Shown here: piece by piece, positions 6,846 to 14,817 of the stretch | Numbering within the stretch: position 1 is the stretch's first letter | Layout: every line of letters begins with the position of its first letter | Assembly: GCF_009496155.1 (NCBI RefSeq) | Contig: NZ_WIJP01000020.1 | Coordinates: 1-23,398 of the forward strand | From: Streptococcus mitis | GTDB taxonomy: Bacteria > Bacillota > Bacilli > Lactobacillales > Streptococcaceae | Direction: 5' to 3' | Length of the DNA stretch: 23,398 bases | The notes under the pieces: model-generated | The model's input: the letters and a program-made list of their open reading frames with translations, nothing else | What the model was told of the DNA's origin: nothing | Databases searched by the model: none | Program-made: the position numbers and the translations under genes

Positions 6846-8663
6846 TTATTTAGATTTGACTGGTTTGTCTTGAGCTGTTTGCAAGGCTGTGGCAATGGTA
6901 TCTGCATACAATTTAGCTCCTGCTTCAATCTTACTATTGTCACTTCCAAAATGGACTTGGTCTGTTCCAGTCCAGATCTCTGGATGTTCCTTAGCAACTT
7001 GATTCCAATCTGCTATCGTGATGTAAGGAGTCTTCTCTGCCAATTCTCTCATATAGGCAGCAGCCTTCTCAACGATGGCATAGCTCTCTTTTGTCTTATC
7101 CCCTTCATAAGGAGTCACCAAAATCATATGATGGCCCTTAGGAAGATTTTTCACGATACTGTCCCAATCTTCCTTGTAATTTTCAGGATTATTTACCCCA
7201 GTTGCAATGATAACCATCTTTGGTAGAAATTTATTCTGGCTATTATTTAGCATAATTTCATTGGCAGTCTTAGTTGTTCTGCTGACTTGTGCATTAATCT
7301 GTGCTCCTGGAAGGGCTGTCTGCAGTGCTGTATTTGCCCTTAAAGCCACCGAGTCACCAATTAGCATAGTACCATCAGCGATCCCCAAACTGTTTGCATC
7401 TGCCCGTTCTGCCATCACCTTGGTCTGGCCAATATTTGTTGCAGCTTGCTTCAAACCATTGACAGTCAAATCTGTCTCAAACGCTCCCACTTGTGGTGCC
7501 AAGAAAGTCACTAAGAAGACAATGAAGGCTAAGATTCCTGTACTTGTTGCAAGAATTGCGTGAATATAAGGCAGGGGACGAAGAGTTTGTATAATAGGTG
7601 TATTCTTTCCTGCAATCCAAGGTTCCAATACATAGAATGACAGGCTAGCAAAGCCATAAGAAAAAATCAAAGTCAGTAACACAGCAAGAAGATTTGATGT
7701 CAACTGTGAGAAAATGAGATAGAAAGGCCAATGGAAGAGATAAACTGCATAGCTAGTATCCGCTAAAAAGCTGATAATCTTTGGTTCCTTTATATTAGGA
7801 GTCTTTTCATGTAAGACACGCGCCGCCAGAATCATAGCAAGAGCTGCAAGGCTGGCAAGCAAGAAGCCCATAAGATAGGCAAAGAGGTAGGTAAATTTGA
7901 CAAAGAAGGTCAAAATGAGTAAGAAGCCAAAACCTCCTCCAAAAACTAAAAGGGTCTTGCGTAAATCCCAGATTTTATCCAACTGCTTGACGAGGGAAGT
8001 CGTCTGACGAACGCCTACAATCGTTGCTAGGATACTTCCCAAAAAGAATGGATAGACATGAGTTAAACTGGAGAAGTAAACAGAGGAATAAGAGGTCACT
8101 AGAAAACTACCAATAAACATGGAGAAGAAGCTGATCAAGAAGGCAGTAGCAGATAAGAGAAAGACCATCCCTCTCAACTGACCATTTGATCTAGACTGCT
8201 TAGATAAGAACCAAACTGCCAATCCCCAAAGAATATAGTAGTGAACCTCAACAGCCAAGCTCCAATTATGAACAAACAAATGAGGAATGAACTGAGATTC
8301 ATAACTCCCACCTGTTAGGAGTTCATAGAAGTTGGTCATGAAGCCTAAGACTCCAGCAATCTGACCACCAATTCCAGCCACATAATCTTGCCGAACTAGG
8401 AAGGTAAAGGGCATGGTTACCAAGACCATCAAAACCACAGGTGGCACAATCCGATAAAAGCGTCTCCTAAAAAATCCAACCAAATCAATCTCATGATTTT
8501 GAGAAAATTCTTCGATAAGTAGAGCCGTAATCAGGAAGCCTGAAAATGTGAAAAAGACATCTACCCCAAAGAATCCTCCAGGAAAGATTGTCTGAAAGAA
8601 ATGATACAAGAGTACCAGTAGTAAACCTGTAATCCTAATCAAGGAAAACCATTTAATGCGCAT
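6846..8663 (-). CDS. OatA-like membrane O-acetyltransferase (acyltransferase 3 + SGNH)
   Basis: A 605-aa two-part protein. Residues 1-390 form an acyltransferase-3 membrane domain with about ten hydrophobic helices; LLYHFFQ carries His21, and GFFGVDVFFTFSGFL follows. Residues 430-595 form an extracellular SGNH esterase-like domain: GDS with Ser438 (block I), IATGVNN (block III) and DQVH with Asp568 and His571 (block V). This is the architecture of OatA and related enzymes, which O-acetylate muramic acid or other surface glycans and raise lysozyme resistance. The exact acceptor cannot be told from sequence. The start has AAAGGAAG about 11 nt upstream. It lies between nagA and tgt with terminators on both sides, so it is probably its own unit. 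Confidence 0.88.
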   Translation of the reverse strand: MRIKWFSLIRITGLLLVLLYHFFQTIFPGGFFGVDVFFTFSGFLITALLIEEFSQNHEIDLVGFFRRRFYRIVPPVVLMVLVTMPFTFLVRQDYVAGIGGQIAGVLGFMTNFYELLTGGSYESQFIPHLFVHNWSLAVEVHYYILWGLAVWFLSKQSRSNGQLRGMVFLLSATAFLISFFSMFIGSFLVTSYSSVYFSSLTHVYPFFLGSILATIVGVRQTTSLVKQLDKIWDLRKTLLVFGGGFGFLLILTFFVKFTYLFAYLMGFLLASLAALAMILAARVLHEKTPNIKEPKIISFLADTSYAVYLFHWPFYLIFSQLTSNLLAVLLTLIFSYGFASLSFYVLEPWIAGKNTPIIQTLRPLPYIHAILATSTGILAFIVFLVTFLAPQVGAFETDLTVNGLKQAATNIGQTKVMAERADANSLGIADGTMLIGDSVALRANTALQTALPGAQINAQVSRTTKTANEIMLNNSQNKFLPKMVIIATGVNNPENYKEDWDSIVKNLPKGHHMILVTPYEGDKTKESYAIVEKAAAYMRELAEKTPYITIADWNQVAKEHPEIWTGTDQVHFGSDNSKIEAGAKLYADTIATALQTAQDKPVKSK

Positions 8664-8714
8664 ACGAGTTTATTCTTCCTTTCATTGTACACTTTATTCT
8701 ATCAAAAAAAGAAG

Positions 8715-8744
8715 AAAAATCCCAAGAGAAAACTTAGGATTTTT
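8715..8744 (-). terminator. Terminator between tgt and the acyltransferase gene
   Basis: AAAAATCC (8715-8722) and AAG (8724-8726) pair with CTT (8733-8735) and GGATTTTT (8737-8744). T-rich DNA follows on the minus strand. It would end the tgt transcript. Confidence 0.8.
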
Positions 8745-8763
8745 AGCTTATATCAATTCCATT

Positions 8764-9909
<1,146 letters not shown>

Positions 9910-9921
9910 CTACCTCCGAAG

Positions 9922-9963
9922 CTGGGAAAAACAGTCCCAGTTCATACTTTGTGCCCAAGGGCA
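9922..9963 (-). promoter_or_regulatory. Two hairpins in the tgt mRNA leader
   Basis: TGCCC-AA-GGGCA (9952-9963) lies at the predicted mRNA 5' end. CTGGGA (9922-9927) pairs with TCCCAG (9935-9940) just before the GGAGG site. The second hairpin could influence ribosome access. I do not recognise a known riboswitch. Confidence 0.35.
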
Positions 9964-9972
9964 TACTGTATG

Positions 9973-10001
9973 ATTTTATCAAAAAAAGCTGGAACTGTCA
10001 C
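9973..10001 (-). promoter_or_regulatory. Probable tgt promoter
   Basis: On the minus strand, GTGACA (9996-10001) and TAAAAT (9973-9978) are 17 bp apart, with TGA directly before the -10 (extended -10). It lies within the upstream region of the divergent DUF975 promoter. Confidence 0.55.
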
Positions 10002-10007
10002 GAACTA

Positions 10008-10016
10008 TGGTATAAT
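10008..10016 (+). promoter_or_regulatory. Extended -10 promoter of the DUF975 gene
   Basis: TGG-TATAAT on the plus strand (-10 at 10011-10016). A start 6-7 nt downstream falls at or beside the A of the ATG at 10023, so the mRNA may be leaderless. No good -35 is visible, as is common for extended -10 promoters. Confidence 0.6.
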
Positions 10017-10022
10017 GAGAGA

Positions 10023-10880
10023 ATGAAATACCCAAAAATTGATTTAAAAACCATTCGTCTGCAAGCTAGACAATTTCAGGCTGAAAATCCCCGCCTCTTT
10101 CTCGTCTATCTTTTACCTAGTATACTGGTCATCTTGTCTGGCTTCCTCAATCCCTTAGAGCGCATCAACGAGTCTATTTTAGAGCATTCCTTTTTAAGCG
10201 TTCTTGGTCATGTATTCCAAGCCTACCTTTTTCCACTATTGGTCTCCTTTATTGGGACGATTCTCCTGACCAGTTCAGTCTATACAACCCTGAAACTCAT
10301 CAAGAATCCCGATACAGAACTATCCGTCAAAAATAGTCTCACTCTCTTTAACGAAGAGCACTTTTCACAAACCTTCTTGACTCTCCTTCTCAAACGCTTC
10401 TATCTCTTCTTATGGAGTATTCCTAGTTTACTCGGGATTTACTTCCTCTTTTACAGTAGCTTTTTAGCCAAGAAATTCGTTGTCCTTCACCCTGAGTTTC
10501 CCAATCTAGATCTCACGTCAGTTGAAACTGAACGTTTCCTCATGATCTTTGGCCTTTACTTTCTAGCAAGTATCCTCTTGATGATTGTAGGAAATAGTCT
10601 CTATATTCCACAATACTATGCTTATTCACAGGTAGAATTTCTCCTCTGTGACACCCTAGACTTGGGACAAGCCAAACCAGGACAAGTCCTAAAAACCAGC
10701 CGTTTCCTGATGAAAGGCTACAAATTTCAGCGCTTTGTTCTAGACCTACAACTCCTTCCTTGGTACTTCCTCAATTGGATTACCTTTGGAATTGCTAGTT
10801 TCTCACTCCTACCCTACATTCAAATCAATAAAATAGTTTTCTACCGAGCAGTACTGGCTCAAAAACGTCCAAAAGCTTGA
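10023..10880 (+). CDS. DUF975 family integral membrane protein
   Basis: A 285-aa polytopic membrane protein of the DUF975 family, function unknown, in the cytoplasmic membrane. Hydrophobic segments include LFLVYLLPSILVILSGF, VFQAYLFPLLVSFIGTILL, FLWSIPSLLGIYFLFYSS and FGLYFLASILLMIVGNSL. The C-terminal region has the family's LKTSRFLMKGYKFQRFVLDL and FGIASFSLLPYI. The start is the ATG at 10023: the frame stays open upstream, but the TATAAT box lies between that DNA and the ATG. No normal Shine-Dalgarno fits between the promoter and the ATG. It is the only plus-strand gene in the first 19 kb and ends in a bidirectional terminator. Confidence 0.85.
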   Translation: MKYPKIDLKTIRLQARQFQAENPRLFLVYLLPSILVILSGFLNPLERINESILEHSFLSVLGHVFQAYLFPLLVSFIGTILLTSSVYTTLKLIKNPDTELSVKNSLTLFNEEHFSQTFLTLLLKRFYLFLWSIPSLLGIYFLFYSSFLAKKFVVLHPEFPNLDLTSVETERFLMIFGLYFLASILLMIVGNSLYIPQYYAYSQVEFLLCDTLDLGQAKPGQVLKTSRFLMKGYKFQRFVLDLQLLPWYFLNWITFGIASFSLLPYIQINKIVFYRAVLAQKRPKA

Positions 10881-10902
10881 AGGTAACCCCTCAAGCTTTT
10901 TT
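10871..10902 (+). terminator. Bidirectional terminator between DUF975 gene and pcp
   Basis: AAAAGCTTGA (10871-10880) pairs with TCAAGCTTTT (10891-10900) around a 10-nt loop, with T-runs on both sides. It serves the two convergent genes. Confidence 0.85.
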
Positions 10903-10905
10903 CTA

Positions 10906-11550
10906 TCAATGAGTTTCTCCGCCTACCAACTTGAGGTCTTGATCTCCATATTCGATAATGGCGCCGATTGCTGCTTCTATCCCTCGCATAATGTCCACTA
11001 AACTCATAGCTGGGGTAGTCGGTCGATTCACCACCTGTTCCATCATATAAGGAATGTGCATAAACCCCGCCTTAACCTGTGGAAATTTCTTTTCTACCAA
11101 ATAGAGGGACTGATACATCAAATGATTGCAGACAAAAGTCCCTGCAGTATTGGAAACAGAGGCCGGCAATCCCTCTTTTTTTATAGCCTGAACCATCGCT
11201 TTAATCGGCAAACTGCTAAAGTAGGCAGAGGCACCGTCTGGGCGAATGGGAAGGTCAATCGGTTGATTACCTTCGTTATCAGGAATGCGTGCATCGTCTT
11301 GATTAATGGCCACTCGTTCAGGTGTTAAGCTAGTTCTTCCACCAGCTTGACCGATACAAAGGACAAAGTCAGGTTGATAGCGACTCAGCTCTTCTTCCAA
11401 TACATGGGCAGATTTATGAAAAACTGTCGGCACTTCTAGCCAACGGACCTCAGCACCATGGATTTCAGATGGCAAACCTTTAATGGCCTCCAAAGCTGGA
11501 TTAACCTTTTCCCCTCCAAAGGGCTCAAAACCTGTCACTAATACTTTCAT
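10906..11550 (-). CDS. pcp: Pyrrolidone-carboxylate peptidase (pyroglutamyl peptidase I) Pcp
   Basis: A 214-aa cytoplasmic cysteine peptidase (C15) that removes N-terminal pyroglutamate from peptides. The catalytic triad is visible: Glu78 in LTPERVAIN, Cys141 in [13 protein letters not shown] and His165 in AGFMHIPY. The N-terminal [13 protein letters not shown] is diagnostic. The ATG at 11548-11550 is chosen because GGAGTTAGAA directly precedes it and the length is then exactly that of the family; the open frame continues 37 codons upstream into the promoter. It has its own extended -10 promoter about 50 bp upstream. Confidence 0.96.
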   Translation of the reverse strand: MKVLVTGFEPFGGEKVNPALEAIKGLPSEIHGAEVRWLEVPTVFHKSAHVLEEELSRYQPDFVLCIGQAGGRTSLTPERVAINQDDARIPDNEGNQPIDLPIRPDGASAYFSSLPIKAMVQAIKKEGLPASVSNTAGTFVCNHLMYQSLYLVEKKFPQVKAGFMHIPYMMEQVVNRPTTPAMSLVDIMRGIEAAIGAIIEYGDQDLKLVGGETH

Positions 11551-11597
11551 TTCTAACTCCTTACAAATGATTTCATGAAACACTTTTCTTAAAGACA

Positions 11598-11606
11598 AGT
11601 ATAACA
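11598..11606 (-). promoter_or_regulatory. Extended -10 promoter of pcp
   Basis: The minus strand reads TGT-TATACT, with no clear -35. A start near 11591 gives a leader of about 40 nt that ends in GGAGTTAGAA. Confidence 0.45.
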
Positions 11607-11663
11607 TATTTCCCTTATTCTGGAGTTGAAAAGGATTAGCGAGACTATTACCGTCCTTCAAAT

Positions 11664-12026
11664 TTATTTAAAGAGTAAAATACTAATCAAGGTCAAAATA
11701 GCTGATCCACCTTGCTTCAAAATAATTTTCTTATCTGCTGTGAGAGAGCCATAAGCCGCAGCTCCAATCACAAATAAAACAAAAATAGTCACAATTTCTA
11801 AATTCTGTGAGAAATAAATTCCATACAAGAGAAAGACTCCTAGCAAAGCATTATAAATCCCTTGATTTTTAAACAATGAACTTACTGACGGACGAGCTAG
11901 TTCTTCCCTGTCCATGTTAAAGACACGACTAGTCGCATCTGATTGCGTTGCAATACTTTCCAAATAAAAAATGTAAAAATGCTCCAAAGCAACGATCGTT
12001 GCTAAAATAATTGTAATAATTGACAT
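11664..12026 (-). CDS. DUF1304 family small membrane protein
   Basis: A 120-aa protein with four predicted membrane helices: [49 protein letters not shown] and [10 protein letters not shown]. The conserved [12 protein letters not shown] and [12 protein letters not shown] motifs identify DUF1304 (function unknown). AAGGAG stands 6 nt before the ATG. The gene begins 10 bp after the stop of the MarR-family regulator, so the two form an operon and the regulator probably controls it. This arrangement suggests a stress or compound-response membrane function, which is inference. Confidence 0.88.
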   Translation of the reverse strand: MSIITIILATIVALEHFYIFYLESIATQSDATSRVFNMDREELARPSVSSLFKNQGIYNALLGVFLLYGIYFSQNLEIVTIFVLFVIGAAAYGSLTADKKIILKQGGSAILTLISILLFK

Positions 12027-12036
12027 CTATTTCTCC

Positions 12037-12462
12037 TTAAATTTCTATATTTTCAATCCCCAAAACCAATTTATTTAATAAACGGCTAAGTTCTGTTCTT
12101 TCAGACTCTGTTAAGATACTTTCCATCTCTTCCTTAACTTTGGTATGCTGCAGAGAGGGATTCACCACTAACTGCTCTTTGGCATACTTCGTAGCCTCTA
12201 CCAACACTTCTCGCTGATTTTCAGGATTGCGATGACGCTCCACTAAACCTTCCTTTTCCAAAATCTTGAAATGCCGTGTCAAAGCAGCCTGATCAATCTT
12301 CAAACGCTCCTGAACCGCTATTTGATTACAAGGGGAATGCTTCAGCAAAAATAATAAAATCTGATACCGTGTCAAACTAATCCCAAGTCTTTTTTCAAAC
12401 AATTGCGTACTCGCTTGCTCAGACAAGCGAAGTTGATAAAGTAAATCTTGAATCTCTAGCAT
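12037..12462 (-). CDS. MarR-family transcriptional regulator
   Basis: A 141-aa winged-helix repressor. The helix-turn-helix region reads CNQIAVQERLKIDQAALTRH, followed by the wing GLVERHRNPENQRE. N- and C-terminal helices (EIQDLLYQLRLSEQ and the ESERTELSRLLNKLVLGI end) would form the dimer interface. MarR proteins bind palindromes of their own promoters and let go on binding phenolic or oxidising compounds. A near-perfect 27-bp palindrome overlaps its predicted transcription start, so autorepression of this gene and the DUF1304 gene is likely. No strong Shine-Dalgarno is visible beyond an A/G-rich GAAGAAAGAA. Confidence 0.9.
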   Translation of the reverse strand: MLEIQDLLYQLRLSEQASTQLFEKRLGISLTRYQILLFLLKHSPCNQIAVQERLKIDQAALTRHFKILEKEGLVERHRNPENQREVLVEATKYAKEQLVVNPSLQHTKVKEEMESILTESERTELSRLLNKLVLGIENIEI

Positions 12463-12478
12463 TTCTTTCTTCTTTTGA

Positions 12479-12505
12479 TTGATTTGTCAATAATTGACTA
12501 ATCAA
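12479..12505. promoter_or_regulatory. 27-bp palindromic operator of the MarR-DUF1304 operon
   Basis: The arms TTGATTTGTCAAT and ATTGACTAATCAA around a central A match at 12 of 13 positions, with a perfect GTCAAT-A-ATTGAC core (12486-12498). The site lies directly downstream of the -10 box and covers the predicted start, as expected for a repressor site. Confidence 0.75.
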
Positions 12506-12533
12506 GTATAATATAAAGTAAAATAGATTGCAA
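12505..12533 (-). promoter_or_regulatory. SigA promoter of the MarR-DUF1304 operon
   Basis: On the minus strand, TTGCAA (12528-12533) and TATACT (12505-12510) are 17 bp apart. The leader is about 35 nt and includes the operator. Confidence 0.65.
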
Positions 12534-12587
12534 GAATGTTGCTTGAGTCATTACAAGATGATAACTTTCTATTTTCCATTCATATTG

Positions 12588-12827
12588 ATACTAAATGAAA
12601 ATCAAAGAACAAGCTAGGAAGCTAGCCACAGGTTGATCAAAGCACAACTTTGAGGTTGTGGATAAGAGTGACGAAGTCAGCTCAAAACACTGTTTTGAGG
12701 TTGCAGATAGAACTGACGAAGTCAGCTCAAAACACTGTTTTGAGGTTGCAGATAGAACTGACGAAGTCAGTAACCATACCTACGGCAAGGCGAAACGACG
12801 TAGTTTGAAGAGATTTTCGAAGAGTAT
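12588..12827 (-). repeat. BOX element, A1-B2-C1
   Basis: A classic pneumococcal/mitis-group BOX repeat read on the minus strand. boxA (about 12758-12827) begins ATACTCTTCGAAAATCTCTT. Two 45-bp boxB units lie at 12713-12757 and 12668-12712, each with the inverted repeat CTCAAAACACTGTTTTGAG. boxC runs from about 12667 down to 12588 and ends GATTTTCATTTAGTAT. BOX elements are thought to be trans-mobilised miniature elements that can fold in RNA and affect neighbouring genes. It fills most of the gap between the MarR promoter and the LysM gene terminator, and contains no real gene. Exact outer limits are approximate. Confidence 0.92.
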
Positions 12828-12830
12828 GAC

Positions 12831-12885
12831 AAAGAAAAAAACGAACGAGACTCGCTTCCTATCACAAAAGCTAAATCTCATTCGT
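12831..12885 (-). terminator. Terminator of the LysM protein gene
   Basis: ACGAACGAGA (12841-12850) pairs with TCTCATTCGT (12876-12885) with one G-U pair. A T-rich run follows on the minus strand. The loop is long (25 nt). Confidence 0.6.
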
Positions 12886-12909
12886 CAAAATGATATTACC
12901 AAGTCTTGC

Positions 12910-14028
12910 TTATCCGTTCATTGAAACGTGAACATGGTCATAGTGGTTTTCTGTCACGCTACCACGGTCTGGCATTGGGTTCCAAGTATTAGCTGGTCCA
13001 TATTTGCTATCGAATGGAGCATAGAAACGTTGTTTCCAGATAATATAACTAATTCCACGGATGGCCATGTTTTGAATAGCGTATTCCGCAATCTTATCCC
13101 CTAGTTCTGAGCTTTCTGGTACCATAAAGTCGATAGCCAACCCTTTTCCGTGATCTCCACTATCTCCTTGACGGTAACCACTAAAGGATGTGATGCCAAA
13201 CAAGTTGGCAATCTCTTCTTTAAAGGCAGCCGTTTGTGGTTGAAGGCCTGCATTTTCAGATTTTGCTACTGCCAGTCCAGCATAATCGGGCGCAGCTGGT
13301 GCAGCGTAAGTCGTTGAAACTGTTTTCGTCTCTTCTGGTTGATAAGTAGAAACTGCTGTTGTAGCTTCACTTGATGATGCTACTTCTTTTACTTCTTCTA
13401 CACTTGTTGCAGTTGTTTCAGGTACTTTTTCTTCTACTGGTGTTGTAGTTGCTTCCACTGCTGACTCGGTTTGAGGTGTTACCTGAGGAGCTGTTTCTGC
13501 AACTGCACTGCTTGTTTCAGCTGTTTGCTCTTCTGTAACTTCTGAACTTGATACTACTTCTTTTGTACTTGTAGTTTCTACCGCTTTTGGAGCTTCTGCA
13601 ATGGGTTGAGAAAGATCTGCAACTTGAACAGTTTGATTGTCTACGGTCACTTGATTGGTTGTCAAATCTGCTGTCGCAGTTGTCACTTCTTCACTAGAAG
13701 CTACTTGAGGTGTTTTGATTTCAACTTCTGTGACTTCTTCTGCTTCATTGACAGTCGTTGTCAAAACGGTTTCTGGGAAAATCAGGTCCATATTAGTGAT
13801 TTTATTCAAATTCGCAAGAACTGTGACATCTATACCCAAGGCTTCTGCAATGGTGCTCAAGGTATCACCATACTGAACGGTATAACTTGTTTTGTTGTCC
13901 GTTTTAGTCAAATCATTTTGGATTTGCTCAACACTACGTGCAGTCCAAAGAACTTCTTCTGCTTGAGTTGCCAATACTGGGGCAAATGACAAGGCTACTG
14001 TTGAGGCTAATAATATTCTTTTCTTCAT
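12910..14028 (-). CDS. Secreted LysM protein with VanY-like C-terminal domain
   Basis: A 372-aa exported cell-wall protein. A signal peptide (MKKRILLASTVALSFAPVLA, cleavage near TQAEE) is followed by one LysM peptidoglycan-binding domain (about 48-92, YTVQYGDTLSTIAEALGID). A long Ser/Thr/Glu/Val-rich linker spans about 95-250. The C-terminal domain (about 255-372) has GDHGKGLAIDF (His293, Asp300) and HYDHVHVS (His362, His365, His367). This His/Asp/His pattern recalls the zinc site of VanY/D-Ala-D-Ala peptidases and M15-like domains. Activity against the wall is plausible but not shown here. AAAGGA lies 10 nt before the ATG. In pneumococcus the equivalent LysM gene sits beside the same HAD and MATE genes. 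Confidence 0.88.
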   Translation of the reverse strand: MKKRILLASTVALSFAPVLATQAEEVLWTARSVEQIQNDLTKTDNKTSYTVQYGDTLSTIAEALGIDVTVLANLNKITNMDLIFPETVLTTTVNEAEEVTEVEIKTPQVASSEEVTTATADLTTNQVTVDNQTVQVADLSQPIAEAPKAVETTSTKEVVSSSEVTEEQTAETSSAVAETAPQVTPQTESAVEATTTPVEEKVPETTATSVEEVKEVASSSEATTAVSTYQPEETKTVSTTYAAPAAPDYAGLAVAKSENAGLQPQTAAFKEEIANLFGITSFSGYRQGDSGDHGKGLAIDFMVPESSELGDKIAEYAIQNMAIRGISYIIWKQRFYAPFDSKYGPANTWNPMPDRGSVTENHYDHVHVSMNG

Positions 14029-14061
14029 TCTTTCAAATTCCTTTCAAATGAGTACCTGTCT

Positions 14062-14070
14062 ATGATAACA
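14062..14070 (-). promoter_or_regulatory. Extended -10 promoter of the LysM protein gene
   Basis: The minus strand reads TGT-TATCAT just after the upstream terminator. The leader would be about 26 nt. No good -35 is visible. Confidence 0.45.
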
Positions 14071-14082
14071 CAAAAAATGCAG

Positions 14083-14103
14083 AAAAAAAGCCCTCTCGGG
14101 CCT
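14083..14103 (-). terminator. Terminator of the MATE-HAD transcript
   Basis: The GC-rich hairpin GCCC-TCTC-GGGC (14090-14101), extended by A-T and G-U pairs, is followed by seven T on the minus strand. It separates the HAD gene from the LysM gene. Confidence 0.85.
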
Positions 14104-14190
14104 ATTTAACAGAACTGTCCATTCCTTGTAACAAACTCGGTTACTTGAAATAGTTTGTTAGGTCTCTGTCACAAAATTGACATAATCTTT

Positions 14191-14814
14191 TTATCGCTCA
14201 GCCTTAAAAATACGGGAAATATCTGCTAACTCTTGAACCCTGTGATTGCCTTCATAAGATGACTCTAAAAAGTTGATGCTTTGAATCCCACTATTCTGAG
14301 CAAATTCCACATCCAGAGTTCGATCTCCTATATAATAAGTCTTTTCAGGATTCAACTGATACTTATCTATCAGATAGGTAGCCGCTTCTGGACTTGGCTT
14401 CCGCGCAAAACCACTCTGACTGGTTAAAATCTCTGTAAAATAGGATTTCAAACCCAAGTCTCTGAGAATGGTAAAAGCGTTGTCCCCCTTATGAGTATAG
14501 ACAAACTGCTGAATTCCTACTTGGTCTGCCCAAGCTAGCATATCACGTGCACCTGGCATCAAAACTACCTGAGCATTCTTTTCAGCCAGACTCTGGGAAC
14601 GCACCTGATTAAGCACTTCCACATCTAGCTTTCGCTCTTCTGCCACCCACACAAGCAAATCCTGTACAGAATACTTGAGGATAAACTCTCTCACTTTCTC
14701 CTTATCATAAGGAATAGAAAACTGAGCAAAAGTCTCCTCAAGTCCTGACAAAATCGCTTCGTAAGAGTCCAATAAAGTCCCATCTAAATCCCAAATAAAA
14801 GCTATTTTTTGCAT
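14191..14814 (-). CDS. HAD-superfamily phosphatase (Gph/PGMB-like, subfamily IA)
   Basis: A 207-aa HAD hydrolase with an alpha-helical cap. Motif I is DLDGTLLDS (nucleophile Asp9 and Asp11). Motif II is YTHKG (Thr in place of the usual Ser/Thr-Asn). Motif III is the Lys of RKPSPE, and motif IV is GDRTLDVE. It probably hydrolyses a small phosphorylated metabolite or nucleotide; the substrate cannot be deduced. It starts 3 bp after the MATE gene, with AAGGATAGGAA before the ATG, so the two are translated from one mRNA. It is followed by a strong terminator. Confidence 0.9.
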   Translation of the reverse strand: MQKIAFIWDLDGTLLDSYEAILSGLEETFAQFSIPYDKEKVREFILKYSVQDLLVWVAEERKLDVEVLNQVRSQSLAEKNAQVVLMPGARDMLAWADQVGIQQFVYTHKGDNAFTILRDLGLKSYFTEILTSQSGFARKPSPEAATYLIDKYQLNPEKTYYIGDRTLDVEFAQNSGIQSINFLESSYEGNHRVQELADISRIFKAER

Positions 14815-14817
14815 TTC

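Noticed and set aside
6740..6997. Minus-strand open frame at the end of the acyltransferase gene
   Set aside because: It lies in another frame over the acyltransferase 3' end and the nagA operator, with no ribosome binding site or family resemblance.
12668..12757. Short 45-bp repeats taken as a CRISPR array
   Set aside because: Units are directly adjacent without spacers and match boxB; no cas genes are present.
12658..12924. 88-codon plus-strand open frame with repeated peptides
   Set aside because: It lies within the BOX element; the repeated peptide is the translated 45-bp boxB unit.
14029..14190. WalR box upstream of the LysM wall protein
   Set aside because: TGTTA-type half sites occur, but no pair has the TGTWA-N6-TGTWA spacing.
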